From assembly GCA_963778895.1 (NCBI GenBank), contig CAVZVZ010000005.1:186001-250000 (forward strand): DNA of 64,000 bases, read 5' to 3'. The translations under genes and the position numbers were made by a program. Each line of letters begins with the position of its first letter. Position 1 is the stretch's first letter. Source of the stretch: CAVZVZ01 sp963778895. GTDB taxonomy: Bacteria; Actinomycetota; Acidimicrobiia; Acidimicrobiales; Acidimicrobilacustridaceae. Below the pieces are notes generated by a model. That model did not search any database and had not been told where the DNA came from. It saw only the letters and a program-made list of their open reading frames with translations. Shown piece after piece: positions 53,942 to 62,236 of this stretch.

Positions 53942-56602
53942 TCAGCCTGGACCTGGCGGCGGGGAGTGATCAGGGAGCTGCACGGCGCTCCGAGCTCGAG
54001 TCGCGCTCTCGACCACATCCACCAAGGCGTCGGCGAGGATCGCCAACTGATCGGCGTTCTGTCGCGACAGCATCTGCGGATGCAGGACCGGCACCTCGAT
54101 CCAGCGCAGACCGTCGGGCGCGAGACGTAACCAGAGCCGTTTGGGTGTTGGGAACCGGCGGGTGTGTATGACCACGAGGCCGCCATGGTGCGGTCGATAC
54201 GTGTACCGGTGCCGGGCGTCGGTGAACAATCGAGTGATGTCGTAGGCGGCCCCGGCCACCGGTGGTGCCCGAGTAGGTTTCAGGCGTCGAACCCAAGCGC
54301 GGACGAAGTCCCGGACCGTTCGAACAGCGTCGCCTCGGCGTACCTGGTCGAGTCCCTGGCCGAGCCGGTAGATCCATCCTTGTCGGACCGCCGAGTGCAC
54401 CCGCTCGAACACCCGTGAACGTACGACCGCTGCTGCGATCGGGGACTGACCATCCCAGGCACCGGGGAGCGGGTCGATCAGCAGGAGCGGCGCAACCGCC
54501 CTGCCGCGCGCCTCCAACAGACGGGCCATCTCGAACGCGATCGGAGCGCTACCGCAGATTCCGGCGAGGTAGATCGGTTCGTCGGGTGCGAAAGCCGTCA
54601 ACGCGTCGACGTACTCGACCGCCATCTCGCCGATGTCGAGCTCGCTCTGCTGGGGGTCGTCGAGCGCACGTGCACGAAAGCAATGGAGCGGATGATCGGT
54701 TCCGAGACGATCGGCGAGAGGGACGAACTCGACGACGTCCCCGGCGCCTCCGTGGACGAGGAAGAGTGGTGTCTTGACGCTCTCACGGTCCACGGGAACC
54801 ATCGGGATGAGGACCGGGGAGTGCCTCCGGGAACCGTTCTCCACCCAGGCGGCGAACAGTGCCGGAGTCGGCGCCCACAGCAGTGCGGCCAACGGCGCAT
54901 CTGGAGGACACAGCCCAATCTCTTGCAGGCGGACGATCAACTCAACGGCGAGTACCGAGTCGCCCCCGGCGTCGAAGAAGTTGTCGTGACGTCCCACCCG
55001 ATCCTGGCCGAGGACACTGCAGTACTCCTGCGCGAGTGCGCGCTCGAGGTTGGTGCGCGGCGGTTCATACGTCCGCTCGATCGGCGAGCCGACAGTTCCG
55101 TCGATCTCGAGTTCGTCTGCCAGTGCCATTCGACGCAGCTTGCCCGTCGACCCTTTCGGGATCTCGTCCACGAAACGGACCACTCGAGGCACCTTGAAGT
55201 CGGCGACCTTCGCCGCGACGAATTCCTGGATCTCGCGTTCTGACGCTGCGCAGTGCGGACGCAGGACGACGGCTGCGCCGACCTCCTCGCCCAGACGGGG
55301 GTCAGGGAACCCGAAGCAGACCGCCTCGGCCACCGCTGGGTGGAGCAGGAGGACGTTGTCGATCTCGAGTGGGGAGATCTTCTCGCCACCCCGGTTGATG
55401 ATCTCCTTGAGCCGCCCCCGCAGGAACAGGTAGCCGTCCTCGTCGAGCATCCCTTGGTCACCCGTTCGGAACCAACCGTCGACGAATGCCTCGTCGTTGG
55501 CGGCCGCGTTGTCCTGGTAGCCCGAGAAGATCGTGGGCCCCCGGACCGCGGCTTCACCGATCACACCGGTTGGTACGTGTCGGCCGTGCTCGTCGAGGAT
55601 TGCGATCTCCGGACCCGCAGCCGGGCCAACCGACCCTGGCTTCCGCAGCCGGGGTGGGAGGGGGTTGCTCGCCATCTGGTGCGCGGCCTCGGTCATCCCG
55701 TATGACTCGATCACGGGCGCGCCAAAGGTCGCTTCGAGTTCGGCGAACACAGCCGGTGGGAGCGCGGCCGAGGACGATCGGATGAGCCGAAACCGCGCTC
55801 GGTCGGCGAGCTCGGGGTGCTCGCGGGTTCGCGCGAGAAGCGCTTGGTGCATCGTTGGCACCGCCGTATACCAGGTCGGTTCGAGCTCGTCGACCCACGA
55901 GAAGAACCGCACGGGGTGGAAACCGGGGGTGCATGCGACGCTCGCACCGGCCGCCAGGGACGACAACGCAGCTCCCACGATTCCGTGGATGTGGAACAAC
56001 GGCATCACGTTCAGGCACCGGTCGGACGGGTCGAGCGCGAGCGTCGCCGCGATGTTCGTGGCAGAGGCGATGAGCTCTCGGTGGCGCAACGGTACGACCT
56101 TTGGACGCGCGGTTGTGCCCGATGTGTGCAACACCAGCGCCACGTCCGCATCTGCGGGGGGCTCGCCGGCACATCCCCGAGTGTCCCCGGAAGCGGGGAC
56201 CAGGTCGTGATCCGTAGCGCCGAACTCGAGGATCTCGATGCCGAGTGCGCGTGCGACGTCCCGAACGGGAGAGTCGAGCTCGGCCTCGATCACGACGGCC
56301 CGGGCGCCGAGATCGTGCAGGTAGAAATCGAACTCAGCAGTTCGATACGTCGGGTTGAGCGGGGCACAGGCGCACACCGACGAGATGCCCACGAAGCCAG
56401 TCAGAGCGGCGGGCCCGTTGTTGACGACGAGCGCGATCCTGTCGCCGACACCGACGCCGCGTGTGCGCAGGCCGCCCGCCACCCGCTGCGTCGTGTCGAA
56501 CAGCTCCGCGAATGTGATCGGTTGGCGCCCCGGAGCAACAATCGCAGCGGCGTCAGGCGCGGCGTCGGCAAGACCTTCGAGCCAGGACGGGATCGGGCTC
56601 AT
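53942..56602 (-). CDS. NRPS-like A-T-TE protein (adenylation, carrier, thioesterase)
   Basis: The 886-residue protein has an AMP-dependent synthetase domain (1-~510; A3 LHTSGTTARPKVV, A5 IESYGMTEAAHQM, A7-A8 WFRTGDQGMLDEDGYLFLRG, A10 PKGSTGKLRR), a carrier domain with phosphopantetheine Ser in DNFFDAGGDSVLAVEL (near residue 549), and a thioesterase domain (FLVHGGAGDVVEF, then LAGICGSAPIAFEMARLLEARG). The nucleophile elbow GICGS has Cys near 683 in place of the usual Ser. The adenylation domain is more like acyl-CoA/oxalate-CoA ligases than amino-acid NRPS modules. No condensation domain or other assembly-line gene lies nearby, so it may act alone on a small acid. A phosphopantetheinyl transferase is required from elsewhere. 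Confidence 0.92.
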   Translation of the reverse strand: MSPIPSWLEGLADAAPDAAAIVAPGRQPITFAELFDTTQRVAGGLRTRGVGVGDRIALVVNNGPAALTGFVGISSVCACAPLNPTYRTAEFDFYLHDLGARAVVIEAELDSPVRDVARALGIEILEFGATDHDLVPASGDTRGCAGEPPADADVALVLHTSGTTARPKVVPLRHRELIASATNIAATLALDPSDRCLNVMPLFHIHGIVGAALSSLAAGASVACTPGFHPVRFFSWVDELEPTWYTAVPTMHQALLARTREHPELADRARFRLIRSSSAALPPAVFAELEATFGAPVIESYGMTEAAHQMASNPLPPRLRKPGSVGPAAGPEIAILDEHGRHVPTGVIGEAAVRGPTIFSGYQDNAAANDEAFVDGWFRTGDQGMLDEDGYLFLRGRLKEIINRGGEKISPLEIDNVLLLHPAVAEAVCFGFPDPRLGEEVGAAVVLRPHCAASEREIQEFVAAKVADFKVPRVVRFVDEIPKGSTGKLRRMALADELEIDGTVGSPIERTYEPPRTNLERALAQEYCSVLGQDRVGRHDNFFDAGGDSVLAVELIVRLQEIGLCPPDAPLAALLWAPTPALFAAWVENGSRRHSPVLIPMVPVDRESVKTPLFLVHGGAGDVVEFVPLADRLGTDHPLHCFRARALDDPQQSELDIGEMAVEYVDALTAFAPDEPIYLAGICGSAPIAFEMARLLEARGRAVAPLLLIDPLPGAWDGQSPIAAAVVRSRVFERVHSAVRQGWIYRLGQGLDQVRRGDAVRTVRDFVRAWVRRLKPTRAPPVAGAAYDITRLFTDARHRYTYRPHHGGLVVIHTRRFPTPKRLWLRLAPDGLRWIEVPVLHPQMLSRQNADQLAILADALVDVVESATRARSAVQLPDHSPPPGPG

Positions 56603-56826
56603 CGCTCACCGTCACTGCGCTCGCTCGGCCCACGCGTGCCGCTATGCGAGGACTTCACGCCAGCGAGTGTACGGCTGCCCGTAGCTGTGGATTGGACCTG
56701 TCACGGCTGATCGCCCTCACAAACGGTGTCCGAGGTGGCCTTCTCGGTCATGAGCATGACGGTGCGCCGGTTGTTGTGGCTCCTCGCGTGTGTCTGACTT
56801 CACGGCTCGATTCGCCGGAAGTCGCG

Positions 56827-56850
56827 AACCATGTCGTGGTCATGGCCGTA
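56827..56850 (+). promoter_or_regulatory. Possible ECF-type promoter before the Lipoprotein_15 gene
   Basis: GAACC (ends 56830) and CGTA (56847-56850) are separated by 16 bases, matching the general ECF pattern of an AAC -35 and a CGT -10. It ends 42 bases before the ATG at 56893. The spacer and both halves are short, so chance is possible. The rest of the 290-base gap (56603-56892) holds no gene; a C-rich tract (two runs of 6-7 C) precedes the Shine-Dalgarno. Confidence 0.3.
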
Positions 56851-56892
56851 CTCCCGTGTACACCCCCCAACCCCCCCAACACTGGAGGCAAG

Positions 56893-57477
56893 ATGCGATT
56901 CAAGGCAGTCATCGGCATCGCGATCGCGGGAATGATCCTGCTCGCGGGCACGGCGTTGTGGGCCGCGCACGGTGGAGGCGGTAGTAGCTACAGCGCGTCC
57001 ACCGCCTCCGCCGCGCCTGCGGCCCCCGCCGCCAACAACTCGGCCGCCGACGCAGGCGTGGTCAAGGTGGCGAACACCCAGCTCGGCAACGTTCTCGTCG
57101 ACGCCAACGGAAACACGTTGTACGGGTTCACCGACGACCTGAACGCAATGAGCAGCTGCGCCGGCTCGTGCGCAGAGAACTGGCCACCGTTGACGGTCAC
57201 CGCCGGCTGGAAGGTCGGATCTGGACTCGACCCGGCAACGTTCCACACCGTCATGCGCAGTGACGGTGAGGTCCAGCTCGTCGCCGGTCAGTGGCCGCTC
57301 TACACCTTCGCGGGCGACAGCCAGCCGGGTGACGTCAACGGCCAGGGCAGCCTCGGCAAATGGTTCGCCGTCACATCCGACGGAATGCTGATCAAGAGCA
57401 GCTCCTCTGCGAGCAGCTCCTCTGCGAGCACTCCCTCGATGAGCGCGCCGCGGTCGTCGTCTGGCTACGGCTACTGA
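56893..57477 (+). CDS. Secreted repeat protein, Lipoprotein_15 (PF03640) type
   Basis: The start is ATG 56893 with GGAGGC 5-10 bases upstream. A signal segment (FKAVIGIAIAGMILLAGTALWAA) leads a 194-residue protein without a lipobox Cys. A low-complexity Ser/Ala linker is followed by two copies of the secreted-repeat motif: GNVLVDANGNTLYGFTDD with CAGSCAENWPPL, and a second half with QWPLYTFAGDSQPGDVNGQG and KWFAV. Function in this family is unknown. The tail is Ser-rich with a 15-base coding tandem repeat. It has a strong hairpin behind it and is probably monocistronic. Confidence 0.88.
   Translation: MRFKAVIGIAIAGMILLAGTALWAAHGGGGSSYSASTASAAPAAPAANNSAADAGVVKVANTQLGNVLVDANGNTLYGFTDDLNAMSSCAGSCAENWPPLTVTAGWKVGSGLDPATFHTVMRSDGEVQLVAGQWPLYTFAGDSQPGDVNGQGSLGKWFAVTSDGMLIKSSSSASSSSASTPSMSAPRSSSGYGY
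57396..57425 (+). repeat. 15-bp tandem repeat in a coding tail
   Basis: The unit GAGCAGCTCCTCTGC occurs twice in perfect tandem, followed by a 5-base partial third copy. It encodes a Ser/Ala-rich linker and could expand or contract without breaking the frame. Confidence 0.85.
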
Positions 57478-57491
57478 ACCGGTTCCCGCAC

Positions 57492-57517
57492 GCCGCGGCC
57501 CGATGACGGGCCGCGGC
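57492..57517 (+). terminator. Terminator hairpin after the Lipoprotein_15 gene
   Basis: A perfect 10-bp stem (GCCGCGGCCC with its complement) closes a 6-base loop 15 bases after the stop. There is no T-run. It also lies about 90 bases beyond the stop of the convergent erythromycin-esterase-like gene. Confidence 0.65.
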
Positions 57518-57609
57518 CTCTGCGCGTCCATCGCGGTGGATGACGGGGGGCCGATGGATCTGCTCGTCAGAGGCGAACTCGGACGCGCCGTTCCATCGTC
57601 ACGCGGCAT

Positions 57610-58932
57610 CTAGAAGCCCGTGGGTTGGGTCTCGAGCTCGGGCTCTCGGGGACGTCGCTCGTGGTGGAGCGGTCTCAGGGCGACGGCCTGCTCGAACCAG
57701 ATCAGCGCGTCATAGCGACCGCCCATCTGTGTGGGGACGTAGTTCCCCGCCTCGCGCTGGGGCTGGTAGACGACGCCGATCGCGCGGTGGCCCAACCAGC
57801 TCGACAGCCAGGGACCGGATCGATCCTCGCCGAAGACCAGTACGGCAGGCTCGCCCAACGTCCGGTGCAGCAGGTCCTCGTGGCTCCCGCTCCGGGCTTC
57901 CGGTACCGGGAGGACCAACTCGGGCGAGCCCCATGCGGCGGCGGCGAGCACCGAGCCCCGGTGCGAAGCGAACCCGACGAGCGCGACTCCATCCTTCTCG
58001 TGTCGTTCACGGACAAGCTGACCCACGTTGACCATCCCAGCGCGCGCCATGTCGGTGGCCCGAGCATCGCCGACGTGGGTGTTGTGCTCCCAGACGAGCC
58101 CCCTGGACTGCGGGCCGAGATGCCGAGCCAAACGGTCGATCGTGTCGGCCATGTGGTGATCACGGATGTTCCAGGATTCGCGGTCACCGCGAACCATGGT
58201 CCGGTAGTAGTGCTCGGCACCTACGGCCACCTCGGCGTTCTGGAGGGCATCGAAAGCTTCCTCATCATCGGGCAACCGCGCGGCCGCACGGCGTTGGACC
58301 TCGACGAGCAGTGCGACGACGTCGGGCTCGCACGATTCCGGAACGAGCCGCGTGGACCAGGCATAGCCGTGAGGATCCTCGTGATGCGGAGCGAAGCACC
58401 GCCACGCCTCCATGGCCGCCGGGAGCGCGTCAGGCGCGTTGCGCTCGAGCCAGGAGATGATGACGCGAAGCGAATCCCACAACGAGTAGACGTCGAGCCC
58501 GTAGAACCCCACGCGCTCGGAGACTGGTCGGGTTCGATTCCACTCGCGCAACCACCCGAGGAAGTCCGCCACGTCTTCGTTGGCCCACATCCAGGTGGGC
58601 CAACGTTCGAAGCCTGAGAGCAGGCCGTACGCATCGAGGGATTGGTCGTCCTGACCCCGAACCCAGCGGTTGATCCGCCAACAGTCGGGCCAATCGCCCT
58701 CGACCGCGATCCACGTGAAGCCGTGTTCCTCGATGAGCGTGCGGCTGAGTCGCGCGCGCCATTGATAGAACTCGTGCGTTCCGTGGGACGCCTCGCCGAT
58801 GCAAACGAATCGGTCACCGCGGACACGGTCCGCCAGTCGCGTGAGCGCAGCCGGGTCACCCAACGGCGTCGCCAGGGACCGGATCTCCGCGGCGGCCGCT
58901 CGGAGGCTCGGCTCACGCTGCAACGAGGTCAT
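57610..58932 (-). CDS. Erythromycin-esterase-family protein
   Basis: The ATG at 58932 overlaps the stop of the PRT-hydrolase gene (ATGA), and upstream extension is unsupported; length is 440 residues. EreA-like motifs include FVCIGEASHGTHEFYQWRA (catalytic His), AVEGDWPDCWRINRWV, GFYGLDVYSLWDS, and VWEHNTHVGDARATDM. Relatives hydrolyse macrolide lactones in resistance, but most environmental members have unknown substrates; in mycobacteria one is fused to a phosphoribosyltransferase (Rv2030c). Coupling to a PRT fusion here suggests the stress-related branch rather than drug resistance. Confidence 0.88.
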   Translation of the reverse strand: MTSLQREPSLRAAAAEIRSLATPLGDPAALTRLADRVRGDRFVCIGEASHGTHEFYQWRARLSRTLIEEHGFTWIAVEGDWPDCWRINRWVRGQDDQSLDAYGLLSGFERWPTWMWANEDVADFLGWLREWNRTRPVSERVGFYGLDVYSLWDSLRVIISWLERNAPDALPAAMEAWRCFAPHHEDPHGYAWSTRLVPESCEPDVVALLVEVQRRAAARLPDDEEAFDALQNAEVAVGAEHYYRTMVRGDRESWNIRDHHMADTIDRLARHLGPQSRGLVWEHNTHVGDARATDMARAGMVNVGQLVRERHEKDGVALVGFASHRGSVLAAAAWGSPELVLPVPEARSGSHEDLLHRTLGEPAVLVFGEDRSGPWLSSWLGHRAIGVVYQPQREAGNYVPTQMGGRYDALIWFEQAVALRPLHHERRPREPELETQPTGF

Positions 58933-60266
58933 GAGATTCCTTCCGATTCGGGCCCAGGCCCGGTGGGCAGCAAGTAGCGGACGAACCAGTCCCGGGCCAG
59001 GAGCGCGGCCTCCGACAGCGTCCCGGGCTCTTCGAAGAGGTGGGTGGCACCTTCGACGACCGCCAGCTCTCGCGGACAGGTCAGTTGGGCCAGAGCTCGG
59101 CGGTTCAATTCGAGGACGACGTCGTCGGCACCACCGACGATCAGCAGGGTGGGGGCCCGAACGCGGGAGAGGGCGGAACCGGCCAGATCCGGTCGGCCGC
59201 CCCGGGATACGACCGCCGCGATCTCCGTCGGGCTCTGCACCGCCGCGAGCAGCGCCGCTCCTGCGCCCGTGCTCGCCCCGAAGTACCCGAACCGGCACGA
59301 CGCAGCATCGCGTCGACCACGAAGCCATTCGGTTGCGGCCACGAGTCGGCCGGCGAGGAGCTGCAGATCGAAGACGTTCTTCCTGTCCGCCTCTTCGTCA
59401 CTCGTGAGTAGATCGAGAAGCAGTGTGCCGAGCCCGGCCTGGTACAACACCGACGCCACGAACCGGTTCCTCGGGCTGTGGCGACTGCTCCCGCTCCCAT
59501 GAGCAAACAGCACCACACCTGCTGCCGGCTCGGGCAGGTGGAGATGTCCCTGCAGCCGGACCCCATCGATGGGGATCTCCACCTCGATGTCGCAGTCGGT
59601 GGTCGGAAGAGGTTCCTGCTGAGCCTGCATCCTTCGCGCCGCGGTATCGAGGAGCACCATCACCTCCTCGTCCGAGGTCGGTGAGAAGTCGCGGTAGTGG
59701 TAGCCGACTGCGAACAGATCGGCCGGCATGGAGACGCACACGACGTCATCCGCCTCGGTCAACCGATCCACGGTGTCTCGCGGCGCCACGGGCACAGCAA
59801 GCACGATTCTCGCTGCTCCAAGGTGGCGCGCAACCTGACATGCCACCCGTGCGGTCGAGCCGGTTGCGATCCCGTCGTCGACCACGACGGCGACCCGGCC
59901 GGTGAGATCGATGCGTTCACGGCCTCTCCGTAGGCGATTCACCCGAGCGGCGAGCTGCTCGCGTTCTCGGATCTCGACCGCACGAAGTTCCTCGTCCCGC
60001 ACCTGGGCATGGCGAAGGACATCGGCCTCGAGGACGCGTGCCCCACCTTCGCCGATCGCCCCCATGGCCAACTCGGGCTGAAAGGGAACGCCGAGCTTGC
60101 GCACCACGATCACGTCGAGCGGGGCGTCGAGCGCTTGTGCCACCTCGAAGGCCACAGGGACGCCGCCCCGTGGAAGGCCGAGGACGACGACGTCCTCACC
60201 TCGTAGGAACTCGAGGCGCGCCGCTAGTTGCCTGCCTGCATCGACACGGTCGGCGAAAACCGTCAT
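58929..60266 (-). CDS. Phosphoribosyltransferase-dienelactone hydrolase fusion
   Basis: The 445-residue protein has two domains. Residues 1-~215 form a type I phosphoribosyltransferase (DVVVLGLPRGGVPVAFEVA, and the PRPP loop VVVDDGIATGSTA at 128-139). Residues ~225-440 form an alpha/beta hydrolase of dienelactone-hydrolase type with nucleophile elbow GASTG (Ser332), Asp381 in GGADD and His409 in GATHLFEE. Oxyanion HGSGSS is at 256-261. Fusions of this sort occur in mycobacteria and other actinobacteria (Rv0571c-like). The reaction is unknown. It follows the glutamate-synthase-like gene by 105 bases and is coupled to the erythromycin-esterase gene. Confidence 0.9.
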   Translation of the reverse strand: MTVFADRVDAGRQLAARLEFLRGEDVVVLGLPRGGVPVAFEVAQALDAPLDVIVVRKLGVPFQPELAMGAIGEGGARVLEADVLRHAQVRDEELRAVEIREREQLAARVNRLRRGRERIDLTGRVAVVVDDGIATGSTARVACQVARHLGAARIVLAVPVAPRDTVDRLTEADDVVCVSMPADLFAVGYHYRDFSPTSDEEVMVLLDTAARRMQAQQEPLPTTDCDIEVEIPIDGVRLQGHLHLPEPAAGVVLFAHGSGSSRHSPRNRFVASVLYQAGLGTLLLDLLTSDEEADRKNVFDLQLLAGRLVAATEWLRGRRDAASCRFGYFGASTGAGAALLAAVQSPTEIAAVVSRGGRPDLAGSALSRVRAPTLLIVGGADDVVLELNRRALAQLTCPRELAVVEGATHLFEEPGTLSEAALLARDWFVRYLLPTGPGPESEGIS

Positions 60267-60371
60267 GAAATGATCGCCACGTCGCTCGGTCCCACGGGTC
60301 GATCGTGCCCACGCGGCGGTGCGCAGGCCCAGAGTCCTTGGACCTGAAATGATCCGCCGATTCCCGCAGGC

Positions 60372-61916
60372 TCAGGGCATGAGCGAGCAGACCACGTCGC
60401 GATCTGCGGGCGCTGGTAGTCCCCATCCGGGCTCGTAGTCGAACACCCGGGCGCCCGGGACCCCGACGTAGCTCTGGCCGACGAACTCGAGATCATCGAG
60501 CGTGAGCAGAGCGGGATGGGCGAGGCCACAGGTGCGGGCCAACCGGAGCAGCTCGTAACGCAGGGTGATCAAGTAGTTCGCAACCCGCGTGTATTTGAGC
60601 GATGGGTCCAGCCCGCTGGCGAGCCAACGGTTCTGGGTGGCCACACCAGTAGGGCAGCGGCCGGTGTGGCAGCGCTGGGCCTGAATGCAACCGATGGCCA
60701 ACATCGCTTCTCGACCGACATTGACGAGATCCAGGCCCAGCGCCACGCCGAGAACCGCTGACTCGGGAAGGCCCAGCTTCCCCGCGCCCGCGAAGACCAC
60801 CTTCTCGTGCAGACCGGCCTCGGCGAAAGAGCGGTACACGCGCGAGAAGCCGAGCTTGAAGGGCAACGCGACGTGATCGCTGAAGACCAACGGCGCGGCA
60901 CCGGTTCCCCCCTCTCCGCCGTCGATGGTCACGAAGTCCGGCCCTCCCTCGGTGGCGACCATCCGGCGAGCGAGGTCATCCCAGAAGGGCTGCGCTCCCA
61001 CCGCCGACTTGATGCCCACCGGGAGCCCTGTCGCGTCGGCGATGCGCTCCACGAACTCGAGCAGGCCGTCGATGTCCGAGAAGGCAGAGTGATAGGGAGG
61101 GCTGACGCAGTCCTGGCCGACAGCCACCCCTCGTATCGCCGCGATCTCCGGAGTCACCTTGGTCGCGGGCAGGACGCCACCGAGCCCCGGCTTGGCGCCC
61201 TGGCTCAGCTTTATCTCCACGGCTCGCACGGGGGCTGACGCGATGGTGTCGACGAGCCGAGCGAGATCGAACTCGCCGGAATCGGTGCGACACCCGAAGT
61301 ACCCCGTTCCGACCTGCAACACCAGATCACCCCCATGGCGGTGGTGAGCCGACACGCCCCCTTCACCGGTGTTGTGGAGGGCGTTCACCACTGCCGCACC
61401 GCGGTTGAGGGCCTCGATCGCCGGGGCGCTGAGCGAGCCGTAGCTCATCGCCGAGAAGTTGACGATGGATTCCGGCCGAAACGAGTGGCGACGACCGTGG
61501 GTCGCGCCCAGCACCTTGGCGCACGGCACGGCTGTGGAAGGGTCCGTGCCGCGGTTGTCCGTTGGGCGATGCGGGAACGCAGCCTGCTTGATGACCAGAT
61601 AGCCGGCTGAGTGCTCGATGTCATTGTCGGTGCCGAAGCCGAAGTAGTTGTTCTGCTTCTTCGCCGACGCATAGATCCAATGGCGCTGGTCGCGCGAGAA
61701 CGGACGCTCGGAATCGTTGTCGGTGACGATGTATTGGCGCAGTTCCGGTCCGATGGCTTCGAGCCCGTAGCGGAGGTGCCCGACGACGGGGAAGTTCCGC
61801 AGGATCGAGTGCTGCTTCTGGAGCAGGTCGTAGGTGACGAGACCGGCCAGCCCTCCTACGAGAACACGCGCCACCCAGCGGCCCACGCGCGTCGAGCCCA
61901 ACCTTGTCGATGACAC
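60372..61916 (-). CDS. FMN-binding glutamate-synthase-family protein, membrane-anchored
   Basis: GTG 61916 is chosen for the GGAAG 6-10 bases upstream; GTG 61928 is possible. The 514-residue product has an N-terminal hydrophobic helix (VARVLVGGLAGLVTYDLL), then QHSILRNFPVVGHLRYGLEAIGP-type sequence of the FMN-binding GltS family, NFSAMSYGSLSAPAIEALN, IKLSQGAKPGLGGVLPATKV, DFVTIDGGEGGTGAAP and the Fe-S motif CIQAQRCHTGRCPTG. These proteins keep the FMN and 3Fe-4S parts of GltB but lack the amidotransferase domain. The partner and reaction are unknown. It leads the operon with the PRT fusion and EreA-like genes. Confidence 0.9.
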   Translation of the reverse strand: MSSTRLGSTRVGRWVARVLVGGLAGLVTYDLLQKQHSILRNFPVVGHLRYGLEAIGPELRQYIVTDNDSERPFSRDQRHWIYASAKKQNNYFGFGTDNDIEHSAGYLVIKQAAFPHRPTDNRGTDPSTAVPCAKVLGATHGRRHSFRPESIVNFSAMSYGSLSAPAIEALNRGAAVVNALHNTGEGGVSAHHRHGGDLVLQVGTGYFGCRTDSGEFDLARLVDTIASAPVRAVEIKLSQGAKPGLGGVLPATKVTPEIAAIRGVAVGQDCVSPPYHSAFSDIDGLLEFVERIADATGLPVGIKSAVGAQPFWDDLARRMVATEGGPDFVTIDGGEGGTGAAPLVFSDHVALPFKLGFSRVYRSFAEAGLHEKVVFAGAGKLGLPESAVLGVALGLDLVNVGREAMLAIGCIQAQRCHTGRCPTGVATQNRWLASGLDPSLKYTRVANYLITLRYELLRLARTCGLAHPALLTLDDLEFVGQSYVGVPGARVFDYEPGWGLPAPADRDVVCSLMP

Positions 61917-62236
61917 GCGCGCTTCCACACACGAAGCGTACGACCCGACCGCCCCCGTCGTAGGGCCGAGTGGCCCCACAATGCGCGGAGAACGTCCCGG
62001 AGCCTGTCGGCCGATCTCGTCAACACCATTACCAGCCTTCCTCTCTGCAGGCGGAGGTGGTCTCGGCCCTGGGATCCTCCGGTACGCAGCCACGACTGGC
62101 ATCCGTGCCCGCGCTCCCGGACCGCGCCAACCCGGGTCTTTGTGCCCTGGTCACGCTGCCCCGCTGCCTCATACGTTGAACGAACCGCCGACAGTCCAAC
62201 AGGTAGCTGTCGATGTCGCGGCGACTGGGGACTCCG
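61917..62236. other. Divergent intergenic region, GltS-like / RCC1 protein
   Basis: About 320 bases without a supported gene. It contains a 6-bp inverted repeat CGACAG...CTGTCG (62189-62212) 25 bases before the RCC1 gene start, and a TTGAAC at 62176-62181 without a matching -10. Nothing else was recognised. Confidence 0.35.

Noticed and set aside
60267..60371. DosR-box-like palindrome (GTCC-TT-GGAC) upstream of the PRT-hydrolase gene
   Set aside because: The arms are only 4 bases and the order is not the GGGAC...GTCCC of the DosR motif, so no regulator can be claimed.
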